Assembly (NCBI RefSeq): GCF_001864895.1
Contig: NZ_MJGO01000038.1
Location: forward strand, 91,840 to 155,839
Reading direction: 5' to 3'
Source of the DNA: Curtobacterium sp. MCBA15_009
GTDB lineage: Bacteria; Actinomycetota; Actinomycetes; Actinomycetales; Microbacteriaceae
Length of the DNA: 64,000 bases
Below, one piece after another: positions 51,783 to 60,450 of this stretch. The notes under the pieces are model-generated. The model was given only the letters and a program-made list of their open reading frames with translations, searched no databases and was not told the DNA's origin. The position numbers and the translations under genes are program-made. Numbering within the stretch: the stretch's first letter is position 1; the number at the start of each line of letters is the position of its first letter.

Positions 51783-53240
51783 ATGGTCGACATCGAACCG
51801 ACGGCCCGGGCCGTCGCACTGCCCCCGATCGGGACCGGTCCGCACCGCCGACGACTCGGCGTGCTGGCACTCGTCGCCACGTTCGGCGGCCTGCTGTTCG
51901 GCTACGACACCGGCGTCATCAACGGCGCCCTGAACCCGATGAAGACCGAGCTCGGCCTCACCACCTTCACCGAGGGCGTGGTCACGAGCTCGCTGCTGTT
52001 CGGTGCCGCGATCGGTGCCATGCTCGGCGGCCGCATCGCCGACGGCTGGGGGCGTCGCAGGACGATCATCGCCCTCGCCGTCACGTTCTTCGTCGGCACG
52101 CTCATCTGCGTCGTCGCGCCGACGTTCGGCGTGATCGTCGTGGGCCGCGTGCTCCTCGGCCTCGCGGTGGGCGGCGCGTCGACGGTGGTGCCGGTGTTCC
52201 TCGCCGAGCTCGCGCCCTACGAGATCCGCGGGTCGCTGTCGGGCCGCAACGAGCTCATGATCGTGATCGGGCAGCTCGCCGCCTACGTGGTCAACGCCGT
52301 CATCGGCAACCTGTGGGGCGAGGGCGACGGTGTCTGGCGCGTCATGCTGGCCGTCTGTGCGCTCCCCGCGATCGCGCTGTTCGTCGGGATGCTGCGGGTG
52401 CCGGAGTCGCCGCGCTGGCTCGCGTCGAAGGGCCGCTCCGCCGAGGCGCTCTCGGTCCTCGAGCAGGTCCGGACGACCGAACGGGCCCGCGCCGAGCTCG
52501 ACGACATCACGCGGAGCAACGAGCTCGAGGCGAAGGCCGAGCGCGTCAGCGGGTGGCAGACGCTGCGTGGCAACAAGTGGCTCGTCCGCATCGTGCTCAT
52601 CGGTGCCGGACTCGGGGTCGCGCAGCAGCTCACCGGCATCAACTCGATCATGTACTACGGCCAGACCGTGCTCATCGAGTCCGGGTTCCAGGCGTCGGCC
52701 GCCCTCATCGCGAACATCGCCCCCGGCGTGATCGCCGTGGTCGGCGGCGTCATCGCGCTGTACAACATGGAGAAGATCAACCGCCGGACGACGTTGCTCC
52801 TCGGGTTCACGCTGACGACGGTCTGCCACTTCCTCATCGGCATCGCCTCGGTCGCCCTGCCGGAGGGCAACCCCGCCCGTCCGTGGGTCATCCTGTTCCT
52901 GGTCGTCGCGTTCGTCGGCTCGATGCAGACCTTCCTCAACATCGCGGTGTGGGTCGTGCTGTCCGAGATCTTCCCCACGCAGATCCGCGCGCTCGGCATG
53001 GGCATCTCGGTGTTCTGCCTCTGGATCGCGAACGCGTTCATCGGGCTGTACTTCCCGACGGTGGTCGCCGCCACCGGCATCACCGGGACCTTCTTCGGCT
53101 TCGGGGTCGTCGGGCTGCTCGCCCTGCTCTTCATCTGGAAGTTCGTGCCGGAGAGCCGCGGCCGCACCTTGGAAGAGGTCGAGGAGGGCGTCACCACCGG
53201 CAACATCTTCACCGTCCCGGTCAAGGAGTCGCGCCGCTAG
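51783..53240 (+). CDS. MFS sugar:proton symporter
   Basis: 485 aa, twelve helices of the sugar porter family: GYDTGVINGAL in TM1, GRIADGWGRRRTI, PESPRWLASKGR, QQLTGINSIMYYG in TM7 and PESRGRTLEEVEE after TM12. Similar to IolT/XylE-type hexose, pentose or inositol carriers. GAAGGAGTCACCGA precedes ATG 51783. Monocistronic with a strong promoter and terminator. Confidence 0.92.
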   Translation: MVDIEPTARAVALPPIGTGPHRRRLGVLALVATFGGLLFGYDTGVINGALNPMKTELGLTTFTEGVVTSSLLFGAAIGAMLGGRIADGWGRRRTIIALAVTFFVGTLICVVAPTFGVIVVGRVLLGLAVGGASTVVPVFLAELAPYEIRGSLSGRNELMIVIGQLAAYVVNAVIGNLWGEGDGVWRVMLAVCALPAIALFVGMLRVPESPRWLASKGRSAEALSVLEQVRTTERARAELDDITRSNELEAKAERVSGWQTLRGNKWLVRIVLIGAGLGVAQQLTGINSIMYYGQTVLIESGFQASAALIANIAPGVIAVVGGVIALYNMEKINRRTTLLLGFTLTTVCHFLIGIASVALPEGNPARPWVILFLVVAFVGSMQTFLNIAVWVVLSEIFPTQIRALGMGISVFCLWIANAFIGLYFPTVVAATGITGTFFGFGVVGLLALLFIWKFVPESRGRTLEEVEEGVTTGNIFTVPVKESRR

Positions 53241-53260
53241 GTCACACCACGCTGCACCGA

Positions 53261-53311
53261 GTGAGCAGAAGACGTCGGGTCGCTCCGGGGCACCCGACGT
53301 CTTCTGCTCAC
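53261..53311. terminator. 20-bp-stem terminator after sugar MFS
   Basis: GTGAGCAGAAGACGTCGGGT (53261-53280) pairs perfectly with 53292-53311 around an 11-nt loop. Unrelated in sequence to the GGAGGCCCG hairpin family. Confidence 0.85.
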
Positions 53312-53379
53312 CATGGGCACGCAATGCGTGTCCGGGCGACCTTGGTGCCCACCCACCACCCGGTTCCTACACTCGACGC

Positions 53380-54120
53380 GTGCATCCCCTCCTCCTGGCG
53401 TCCGGGGCCGGTCTCGCGTCCGGTCTCGCCCTCGTCGTCGGCGCCGCGATCGCCTGGTTCGTCCGCGTGCCGCGCACCGTCGTCGCCACCATCACCGCCT
53501 TCGGCGCCGGTGTCCTCATCTCCGCGCTCTCCTTCGACCTGGTCGCCGAGGCCACCCGGTCCGGCACGTTCTGGACGGCGATGGCCGGATTCCTCGGGGG
53601 TGCGGTGGTCTACGTCGGGCTCGACGTCCTGCTCGAACGCCGCGGGGCGCGCAGGAAACGCAGCGGAACGGGCTCGACGGGGTCCGGCACGGGGCTCGGC
53701 ATCGCCCTCGGCGCACTGCTCGACGGGATCCCCGAGACGGCGGTGCAGGGCGTCGGACTCGCCGCCGGCGGGTCGCTGTCCATCGCGGTCGTCGCGGCCG
53801 TCATCATCTCGAACCTGCCGGAGGGGCTGTCGAGCACCTCGGACATGAAGGCGAACGGCCGCGGCGCCCGCTACGTCTTCACGGTGTGGGGCGCCATCGC
53901 CCTCGCCTGCGCCCTGTCGGCACTCGGCGGGTACGCGATCCTCGGACAGGCCCCGGCCGGCGTGCAGAGCGCGGTGACGGCCGTCGCCGCCGGGGCGATC
54001 CTCGCGATGCTCGCCGACACGATGCTGCCGGAGGCGTTCCGGAAGACCGGACCCTGGACGGGCCTCATCGCCGTCCTCGGCTTCTTCGCCGCCTACGGCA
54101 TCCACGTGATCGGCGGCTGA
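53380..54120 (+). CDS. ZIP-family metal transporter
   Basis: 246 aa, eight short helices. ALLDGIPETAVQG and IISNLPEGLSSTSDM are the TM4/TM5 metal-site motifs of ZIP (D-x-x-P-E and N-x-P-E-G). The long basic loop 88-100 lies between TM3 and TM4. GTG 53380. Imports Zn or other divalent metal; followed by the second 46-bp palindrome. Confidence 0.85.
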   Translation: MHPLLLASGAGLASGLALVVGAAIAWFVRVPRTVVATITAFGAGVLISALSFDLVAEATRSGTFWTAMAGFLGGAVVYVGLDVLLERRGARRKRSGTGSTGSGTGLGIALGALLDGIPETAVQGVGLAAGGSLSIAVVAAVIISNLPEGLSSTSDMKANGRGARYVFTVWGAIALACALSALGGYAILGQAPAGVQSAVTAVAAGAILAMLADTMLPEAFRKTGPWTGLIAVLGFFAAYGIHVIGG

Positions 54121-54141
54121 CGCCGACGGACGCACCCAGGA

Positions 54142-54187
54142 ACGGACGGGAGGCCCGTGGCGGATCCGCCACGGGCCTCCCGTCCGT
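54142..54187. terminator. 46-bp perfect palindrome, second copy
   Basis: Identical in all 46 bases to the core at 49923-49968, 21 bp after the ZIP gene and 13 bp before the end of the convergent reductase gene. Confidence 0.8.
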
Positions 54188-54199
54188 CTGCTGGTCGCG

Positions 54200-55198
54200 C
54201 TACGGGCGCAGGAGCACCTTGCCGACGCGGCCGGCGGTGTCGCTGGCACGGACGGCGTCCCGGACGTCCTCGAACGCGAAGGTCTCCGCGACGGGGAGCG
54301 TCAGTGAGCCGTCGAGCACGCGGGTGATGAGCTCACCGAAGAGCTGCCCCTTCGTCTCGGCCGGCATGGTCTTGCTGACGACCGAACCCCAGAAGCCCTT
54401 CACGGTGAGCTGGCCGAAGATGACCTTGCCCGACGGGATCTCGAGCGTCGGCGACGCCATCGCGCCGAAGACGACGAGGGTGGCGTCCTCGCCGAGCACC
54501 GATGCGATGTCGCCGGCGGCCTTGCCGCCCACCGACTCGACACCGGCGACGATCGGAGCGCCTCCGGTGATCGCGGCGACCTGGTCCTTCCAGTCGTCCG
54601 CGTCGGTGGCGACGATGCGCTCGATGCCCTGCTCGCGGAGCTCGTCGACGCCGGCTGCGCGGCGGACGAGTCCGATGACGTTGACGCCGCGGGCGGCGCC
54701 GAGCTGGGCGACCATGCGACCGACCGCGCCGTTGGCGGCGTTCTGGATGATCCAGTCGCCCTCGTGCAGGTCGAGCGAGTGCAGCAGGCTGATCGCGCTG
54801 AACGGCATCGACACGAGCTGGGCGGCGGCCTCGTCGGTCATCGCGTCCGGCACGGGGACGAGCCCGGCGGCGTTCGCGGTGTAGTACTCGGCCCAGACGC
54901 CGAAGGCGCCGCCGGCGACGCGCTGGCCGACCTGCAGGTTCGTGACGCCCTCGCCGAGGGCCTCGACGACGCCGAGCGCCTCGGTGCCGGACGCTGCGGG
55001 CAGCTCCGGCTTGAAGCCGTACGTGCCGCGGACGGTCCACAGGTCGTGGTTGTGGATGGGGGAGAGGACCGTGCGCACGAGGACCTCGCCGGCGGCCGGG
55101 GTCGGCACGGGGCGCTGCTCGACGTGCAGCACGTCGGCGGGCTCGGCGAAGGTGTCGTGGACGACGGTGCGCATGGTGGTGGGGGTGGTGTCGGTCAT
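54200..55198 (-). CDS. zinc-free MDR quinone oxidoreductase/enoyl reductase
   Basis: 332 aa medium-chain reductase. GroES-like domain 10-130 (VLSPIHNHDLWTVRGTYG), Rossmann domain with QNAANGAVGRMVAQLG (AxxGxxG variant). The structural Zn Cys cluster and catalytic Cys are missing, as in quinone reductases. Next to ohr, so a role in detoxifying reactive carbonyls or quinones fits. 2 bp after ohr. Confidence 0.85.
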   Translation of the reverse strand: MTDTTPTTMRTVVHDTFAEPADVLHVEQRPVPTPAAGEVLVRTVLSPIHNHDLWTVRGTYGFKPELPAASGTEALGVVEALGEGVTNLQVGQRVAGGAFGVWAEYYTANAAGLVPVPDAMTDEAAAQLVSMPFSAISLLHSLDLHEGDWIIQNAANGAVGRMVAQLGAARGVNVIGLVRRAAGVDELREQGIERIVATDADDWKDQVAAITGGAPIVAGVESVGGKAAGDIASVLGEDATLVVFGAMASPTLEIPSGKVIFGQLTVKGFWGSVVSKTMPAETKGQLFGELITRVLDGSLTLPVAETFAFEDVRDAVRASDTAGRVGKVLLRP

Positions 55199-55200
55199 GC

Positions 55201-55623
55201 TCAGTCCTCCGAGACGGTGATGGTGACCTCGATGTTGCCGCGGGTCGCGTTCGAGTACGGGCACACCTGGTGGGCGGCGTCCGCGAGGGCCTGGGCCTGG
55301 TCGTGCTCCATGCCGGGGATGACGACCTCGAGCATGACGGCGAGCTGGTAGCCGCCGTCGCCGTTCGGGCCGATCTGCACGCGGCCGCCGACGGACGAGT
55401 CGGTGATCTTGACCTTCTGGCTGCGGGCGACGCCCTGCAGCGCGGAGTGGAAGCACGCGGCGTAGCCGGCGGCGAACAGCTGCTCGGGGTTCGCGCCGTT
55501 GCCGGAGCCGCCCATCTCCTTCGGGATGGCGAGGTCGAATTCGACGGTGCCGTCGCTCGTGGCGACGTGGCCGTTGCGGCCTTCGCCGGTGGCGAGGGCC
55601 TCTGCGGTGTAGAGGACGTCCAT
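55201..55623 (-). CDS. ohr: organic hydroperoxide resistance protein
   Basis: 140 aa OsmC/Ohr fold. Catalytic Cys pair in GYAACFHSALQ and HQVCPYSNATRG. Reduces organic peroxides with lipoyl thiols. GGAAGGAACACC precedes ATG 55623. Starts the ohr-reductase transcript; regulator ohrR lies upstream on the same strand. Confidence 0.92.
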   Translation of the reverse strand: MDVLYTAEALATGEGRNGHVATSDGTVEFDLAIPKEMGGSGNGANPEQLFAAGYAACFHSALQGVARSQKVKITDSSVGGRVQIGPNGDGGYQLAVMLEVVIPGMEHDQAQALADAAHQVCPYSNATRGNIEVTITVSED

Positions 55624-55716
55624 GGTGTTCCTTCCTTCGTGGGGCGGTGGCCGAGCCCCGTCCCGGGGACCGGGTGGGGCGACGGGGCTCGGGGTCTGGG
55701 TGTCGACGCCGGTCGG

Positions 55717-56175
55717 TCAGGCGGGGTCGGCCGCGCCGGCCGGGTCCCTGGTGGCGGCGTGCATGGTCTCGGTCAGCCGGTGCAGCGTCGCGATGAGCTC
55801 CGCGGCGGCCTGCTCGTCCGGCAGGCCCATGCCCGCGGCGATCGACGCCGGGACGTGCGCGAGCTCGCCGCGGATCGAGCGGCCGCGGTCACCGAGGGTG
55901 ATCGTGACGACGCGCTCGTCGGGGCTGCGGCGCTCGCGGCGGACCAGGTCGGACTGCTCCATCCGGCGGAGCAGGGGAGAGAGCGTGCCGGAGTCGAGCT
56001 GCAGGTGGTCGCCGAGGCCCGAGACGGTCTGGTCGCCCTCGATCCACAGGGTCACGAGCACGAGGTATTGCGGGTACGTCAGGCCCCACGGTTCGAGCAG
56101 GGTGCGGTAGGCCTGCGTGGTCGCACGGCTCGCCGCGTAGAGGGAGAAGCACACCATCTCGTCGGTCACGGGCAC
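55717..56175 (-). CDS. ohrR: OhrR peroxide-sensing MarR-family repressor
   Basis: 152 aa winged-helix dimer. MVCFSLYAASRA carries the reactive N-terminal Cys (about residue 8) typical of OhrR; it is the only Cys, so the 1-Cys type. GLGDHLQLDSGTLSPLLRRME is the recognition helix zone. Direct repeats TTGCACGCAACC and TTGTGCGCAACC upstream are the likely operator. Same strand as ohr, 93 bp before it. Confidence 0.9.
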   Translation of the reverse strand: MPVTDEMVCFSLYAASRATTQAYRTLLEPWGLTYPQYLVLVTLWIEGDQTVSGLGDHLQLDSGTLSPLLRRMEQSDLVRRERRSPDERVVTITLGDRGRSIRGELAHVPASIAAGMGLPDEQAAAELIATLHRLTETMHAATRDPAGAADPA

Positions 56176-56185
56176 GGCACAAGGA

Positions 56186-56211
56186 TTGCACGCAACCGAG
56201 TTGTGCGCAAC
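56186..56211. promoter_or_regulatory. OhrR operator pair
   Basis: TTGCACGCAA (56186-56195) and GTTGTGCGCAAC (56200-56211) are each inverted repeats, spaced one and a half helical turns apart, between ohrR and the mevalonate operon. Expected to be autoregulatory; whether it also affects mvk is unclear. Confidence 0.6.
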
Positions 56212-56323
56212 CTACTTGACGCCTCCCGCCTCTGCTCCGGACCTCGGCGTCGGCGTCTGGCCGGTGCGCCCGGATCGCCCAGCACGCTCGACGGCCGGGA
56301 CGGTTAGGCTGACGTGACCCACG

Positions 56324-57304
56324 ATGACCAACAGCGACCTCGACAACACCACGACCCCCCGGACCGGAACGGCGTCGTCCCACGGCAAGACGATCCTGAT
56401 CGGTGAGCACGCCGTGGTGTACGGCGCACCCGCACTCGTCCTGCCGGTGCTCGACGCCCGGGTCGTCGCGACCGTCACGCCGGTCGCCGCGGACGCCGCA
56501 CGACCGGGGCACTCCCTCGAGTCGACGGTGCACACCGGGCCGCTCGACCTGGCTCCGTCCGCCGTCATGCCGACAGTCACCGCCGTCACCGCCACCCTCG
56601 AGCACTTCGGGGTGACCGACCGCCACTTCCACGTCCGCGTCGACAGCGAGGTCCCGACCGCCCGCGGCATGGGGTCGAGCGCCGCGGTGGCCGCCGCCGT
56701 CACCGCCGCGGTCGCCGACGCCCTGGGCGAGACACTCGACGTCGAGGCCCACCACGAACTCATCCAGACCTGCGAGCGGGTCGCGCACGGCCGGCCGTCC
56801 GGGCTCGACGCCCGCGGGGTCGTCGCGTCCGCCCCGGTCTGGTTCGAGGGCGGCCACATCGGACCCGTCGCCCTCGGCGCGCGCTTCACGTTCGTCGTCG
56901 CCGACACCGGCGTCCCCGGGCACACCCGCGAGGCCGTCGCCGCGGTGCGCGCCCTGCACGACGCGGACCCGGCGCGCATCGGCGCCGTCGTCGACCGGAT
57001 CGGCGACCTGGCGCGACGCGCGCGGGGGACACTCGAGGACGGCGACGCCCAGGCGCTCGGTGTCACCATGGACGCCGCGCACGGCCTGCTCGCCGCACTC
57101 GACGTGTCGAGTGACGACCTGGACCGGCTCGTCGACGCCGCTCGAGCAGCGGACGCCCTCGGCGCGAAGCTGACCGGCGGCGGCCGGGGCGGGTGCGTGC
57201 TGGCGCTCGCCACCGACGACGACCACGCGGACCGCATCGCGGCCGCACTCCGCGGCGCAGGGGCCGCAGCCACCTGGACCACCACGATCGGAGCCCGCGC
57301 TTGA
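56324..57304 (+). CDS. mvaK1: mevalonate kinase
   Basis: 326 aa GHMP kinase. GKTILIGEHAVVYGAPAL start motif, PTARGMGSSAAVAAA phosphate loop, KLTGGGRGGCVLAL C-terminal motif. First gene of the mevalonate operon; TAGGCT (56305-56310) is a candidate -10. Phosphorylates mevalonate at the 5-hydroxyl. Stop overlaps the mvaD ATG (TGATG). Confidence 0.93.
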   Translation: MTNSDLDNTTTPRTGTASSHGKTILIGEHAVVYGAPALVLPVLDARVVATVTPVAADAARPGHSLESTVHTGPLDLAPSAVMPTVTAVTATLEHFGVTDRHFHVRVDSEVPTARGMGSSAAVAAAVTAAVADALGETLDVEAHHELIQTCERVAHGRPSGLDARGVVASAPVWFEGGHIGPVALGARFTFVVADTGVPGHTREAVAAVRALHDADPARIGAVVDRIGDLARRARGTLEDGDAQALGVTMDAAHGLLAALDVSSDDLDRLVDAARAADALGAKLTGGGRGGCVLALATDDDHADRIAAALRGAGAAATWTTTIGARA

Positions 57305-58314
57305 TGACCGCCACCGCCGTCGCGCACCCCAACATCGCCCTCGTCAAGTACTGGGGGAAGGCGGACGCGCGGCTCGCGCTGCCCGCCACGGGCAGCGTCT
57401 CGATGGGGCTCGACGTGTTCCCGACGACGACGACCGTCACGCTGGACGGCGGCTCCGGTGACGGTCAGGAGGCGCGTGATGCGTTCACGCTGAACGGCCA
57501 GGTCGTCGAGGACGGTGCGCTGGTGCGGGTGCAGCAGTTCCTCGACCTCGTGCGCGAGCTCGCCGGCTCGTCCGAGCGCGCCTCCGTCGTCTCCGAGAAC
57601 ACCGTCCCGACCGGTGCCGGACTCGCCTCGAGCGCGTCCGGTTTCGCGGCGCTCGCGACCGCGGCCTCGGCGGCGTACGGGCTCGACCTGTCGCCGCGCG
57701 ACCTGTCCCGGCTCGCCCGCCGCGGCTCGGGGTCGGCCACCCGCTCGATCCCCGGGGGTGTCGCCGTGTGGCACGCCGGCGACGACCAGGGCTCGTTCGC
57801 CGAGCCGGTCCCGGCGCCGCCGATGGCCATGGTCGTCGTGACGATCGACGCCGGCCCGAAGTCGATCGGCTCGCGCGAGGCGATGCGCCGCACGATCGCG
57901 ACGTCGCCCTTCTACCCGGCCTGGGTCACGTCGACCACCGAGACGGTCGGCGAGATGCTCGACGCCTGCGCGGCCGGCGACTTCACCCGCATCGGCGAGC
58001 TCACCGAGAGCAACGCCCTGCGCATGCACGCCACGATCGAGGGTGCCTTCCCGCCGATCCGCTACCTGAACGCCCGCAGTGTCGCGGTGTTCGACGCCGT
58101 CGCCGAACTGCGCGCCGTCGGCCTGCAGGCGTACGCCACGGCCGACGCCGGCCCGAACGTCGTCGTGCTGTGCCGGCCCGACGACCGCTCGGCCGTCGCG
58201 ACCGCGCTCGCGTCCTTCGGCGACGTCATCGAGTCCGGCACCGGACCAGCCGCACGGGTCCTCCGCTCCGAACAGTCCGGGAGCAGTCCCGACCAGAAGG
58301 AGTCCGCCGAGTGA
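57304..58314 (+). CDS. mvaD: diphosphomevalonate decarboxylase
   Basis: 336 aa GHMP enzyme. HPNIALVKYWGKAD opening, VPTGAGLASSASGFAAL and RRGSGSATRSIPGG motifs and the catalytic Asp in AYATADAGPN. Makes isopentenyl diphosphate. ATG 57304 in a 1-nt overlap with mvaK1; GTGA-type join to the next gene. Confidence 0.93.
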   Translation: MTATAVAHPNIALVKYWGKADARLALPATGSVSMGLDVFPTTTTVTLDGGSGDGQEARDAFTLNGQVVEDGALVRVQQFLDLVRELAGSSERASVVSENTVPTGAGLASSASGFAALATAASAAYGLDLSPRDLSRLARRGSGSATRSIPGGVAVWHAGDDQGSFAEPVPAPPMAMVVVTIDAGPKSIGSREAMRRTIATSPFYPAWVTSTTETVGEMLDACAAGDFTRIGELTESNALRMHATIEGAFPPIRYLNARSVAVFDAVAELRAVGLQAYATADAGPNVVVLCRPDDRSAVATALASFGDVIESGTGPAARVLRSEQSGSSPDQKESAE

Positions 58315-59393
58315 TCGAGTTCCGCGCCCACGGCAAGCTGTTCGTCGCCGGCGAGTACGCCGTCGTCGAGCCGGGCCAGCCGTCCGTCCTCATCGCCCTC
58401 GACCGCGCCATCACGGCGAAGGTGTCCGAGGGGCACGGGTCGGGCAGCGTGCACTCCGAGGAGTACGGCCACCTGCCGCTGACGTGGACCCGCGGCGCCG
58501 ACGGTCTCGCCCTGGACCGTGAGCGCCACCCGTACGACTACGTGATGGAGACGATCGACCTCGTCGAGAAGCTCCGCGCCGAACGCGGGATCGACCCCCG
58601 GTTCCACGACCTGCGCATCGAGAGCCAGCTCGACGACGCGAGCGGCCGGAAGTTCGGCCTCGGGTCGTCGGCCGCGGTGACCGTCGCGACCGTGGGCGCC
58701 CTCGACCGCTTCTACGGCATCGGCCTGACGCAGCGGCAGCGCTTCCAGGTCGCCCTGCTCGCCACCATCCGGGTGAACCCCCGCGCCTCCGGCGGCGACC
58801 TCGCCGCGAGCACCTTCGGCGGCTGGCTGCGCTACAGCGCGCCGGACCGCGAGCGCCTCGCCGCGATGCTCGACGACCACAGCGTGTCCGACGTGCTCAC
58901 CGACGCCGACGCCTGGCAGGGCTTCGACGTCGAGCGGCTCCCCGCCCCGGAGAACCTGCGGCTGCTCGTCGGCTGGACCGGTTCGCCGGCGTCGACCACG
59001 AAGCTCGTCGACGTCGTGCGTCGGCACCGCAACGGTGGGTACCAGGCGTTCCTCGACGAGAGCCGCAGCTGCGTCGACGACCTGACCACGGGCCTCCAGA
59101 CCGGCGACGCCGAGCGCACGCTCGACGCGCTCCGCCGTGCACGCGTCCTGCTGCAGCGACTCGGCGCGTCCGTCGGGTCGCAGATCGAGACCGAGCGTCT
59201 CGCCACCCTGTGCGACGTCGTCGAGGCGGCGGGCGGGGCGGCGAAGCCGTCCGGCGCCGGCGGCGGGGACTGCGGCATCGCCCTCGTCCCGCTCGACACC
59301 GACCCCGCCGGCATCCACCGCGCCTGGGAGGCGCACGACATCAGACACCTCAGCGTCGCGGTGCGAGCACCAGAAGGAGCCCTCGATGAGTGA
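58311..59393 (+). CDS. mvaK2: phosphomevalonate kinase
   Basis: 360 aa GHMP kinase. RAHGKLFVAGEYAVVEPGQP, KFGLGSSAAVTVATVGAL and KPSGAGGGDCGIALV are the family's three motifs. GTG 58311 has AAGGAGTCCGCCGA. In most actinobacterial clusters an IPP isomerase gene follows; here mvaA follows at once, overlapping 8 nt. Confidence 0.92.
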   Translation: MIEFRAHGKLFVAGEYAVVEPGQPSVLIALDRAITAKVSEGHGSGSVHSEEYGHLPLTWTRGADGLALDRERHPYDYVMETIDLVEKLRAERGIDPRFHDLRIESQLDDASGRKFGLGSSAAVTVATVGALDRFYGIGLTQRQRFQVALLATIRVNPRASGGDLAASTFGGWLRYSAPDRERLAAMLDDHSVSDVLTDADAWQGFDVERLPAPENLRLLVGWTGSPASTTKLVDVVRRHRNGGYQAFLDESRSCVDDLTTGLQTGDAERTLDALRRARVLLQRLGASVGSQIETERLATLCDVVEAAGGAAKPSGAGGGDCGIALVPLDTDPAGIHRAWEAHDIRHLSVAVRAPEGALDE

Positions 59394-60450
59394 CCTGCTC
59401 ACACCGATCCCCACCAAGTGGGTCGGCCCGATCCGCGTCAGCGGCAACGCCGTGCAGGGGGAGCACGAGGTGCCCCTCGCCACCTACGAGTCGCCGCTCT
59501 GGCCGTCCGTCGGCCGCGGCGCCCGCATCTCGCGCCTGGTCGAGGACGGCATCGTGGCGACGGTCGTCGACGAGCGGATGACCCGCTCGGTCGTCGTCCG
59601 TGCCGACAGCGCCGCCGCCGCCCACGTGGCCGCGGGGCAGATCCTCGCGCGCCAGGACGAGCTCGCCGCCATCGTGTCCGGGCAGAGCCGGTTCGCGAAG
59701 CTCATCGAGGTGCACCCGGAGATCGTCGGGGACCTGCTGTTCCTGCGCTTCGCGTTCACCACCGGCGACGCCTCCGGCCACAACATGGTCACCCAGGCGG
59801 CGGACAAGCTGCTGCCGGCGATCCTGGACTGGCAGCCGGGCCTGCGGTACGTCTCGGTGTCCGGCAACTTCTGCACCGACAAGAAGGCCACCGCGGTGAA
59901 CGGCATCCGCGGCCGCGGCCGGAACACCATCGCCGAGATCGTGATCCCGGGCGAGGTCGTCGAGAAGCGCCTGCGGTCGAGCACCGCCCGCATCGTCGAG
60001 CTGAACATCGCGAAGAACCTCATCGGGTCGACCATCGCCGGGGCCCTGCGTTCGGCGAACGCGCACTACGCGAACATGCTGCTCGGCTTCTACCTGGCCA
60101 CCGGGCAGGACGCCGCCAACATCGTCGAGGGCTCCCAGGGCATCACGAGCGCCGAGGACCGCGACGGCGACCTGTACTTCTCGACCTCGCTGCCGCACCT
60201 GATCGTCGGCACGGTCGGCAACGGCAAGGGCGGCGACCTGCCCGTCGTCGAGGACGCCCTGGTGCGCCTCGGCTGCCGCGAGGACCGCGAGCCCGGTGCG
60301 AACGCCCGACGCCTCGCCGCCCTGTGCGCCGCGACCGTCCTGTGCGGGGAGCTCTCGCTCCTCGCCGCCCAGACCAACCCGGGCGAGCTGATGGCCGCCC
60401 ACGTCGCCATGGAACGCCGCGGCTCGCGCCCGGCCGGAGGTGCAGCATGA
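59386..60450 (+). CDS. mvaA: hydroxymethylglutaryl-CoA reductase, class I type
   Basis: 354 aa soluble catalytic domain. TTGDASGHNMVTQAAD (DxxxGHN), NFCTDKKATAVN with catalytic Lys, IVEGSQG and NPGELMAAHVAMERRG with the His. No membrane anchor. ATG 59386 follows AAGGAGCCCTCG. Rate-setting step of mevalonate formation. Confidence 0.93.
   Translation: MSDLLTPIPTKWVGPIRVSGNAVQGEHEVPLATYESPLWPSVGRGARISRLVEDGIVATVVDERMTRSVVVRADSAAAAHVAAGQILARQDELAAIVSGQSRFAKLIEVHPEIVGDLLFLRFAFTTGDASGHNMVTQAADKLLPAILDWQPGLRYVSVSGNFCTDKKATAVNGIRGRGRNTIAEIVIPGEVVEKRLRSSTARIVELNIAKNLIGSTIAGALRSANAHYANMLLGFYLATGQDAANIVEGSQGITSAEDRDGDLYFSTSLPHLIVGTVGNGKGGDLPVVEDALVRLGCREDREPGANARRLAALCAATVLCGELSLLAAQTNPGELMAAHVAMERRGSRPAGGAA

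Noticed and set aside
49922-54187. Palindrome copies as ends of an insertion element or composite transposon
   Set aside because: The interval holds ordinary genes, no transposase, and no target-site duplication; both copies sit at gene 3' ends like terminators.
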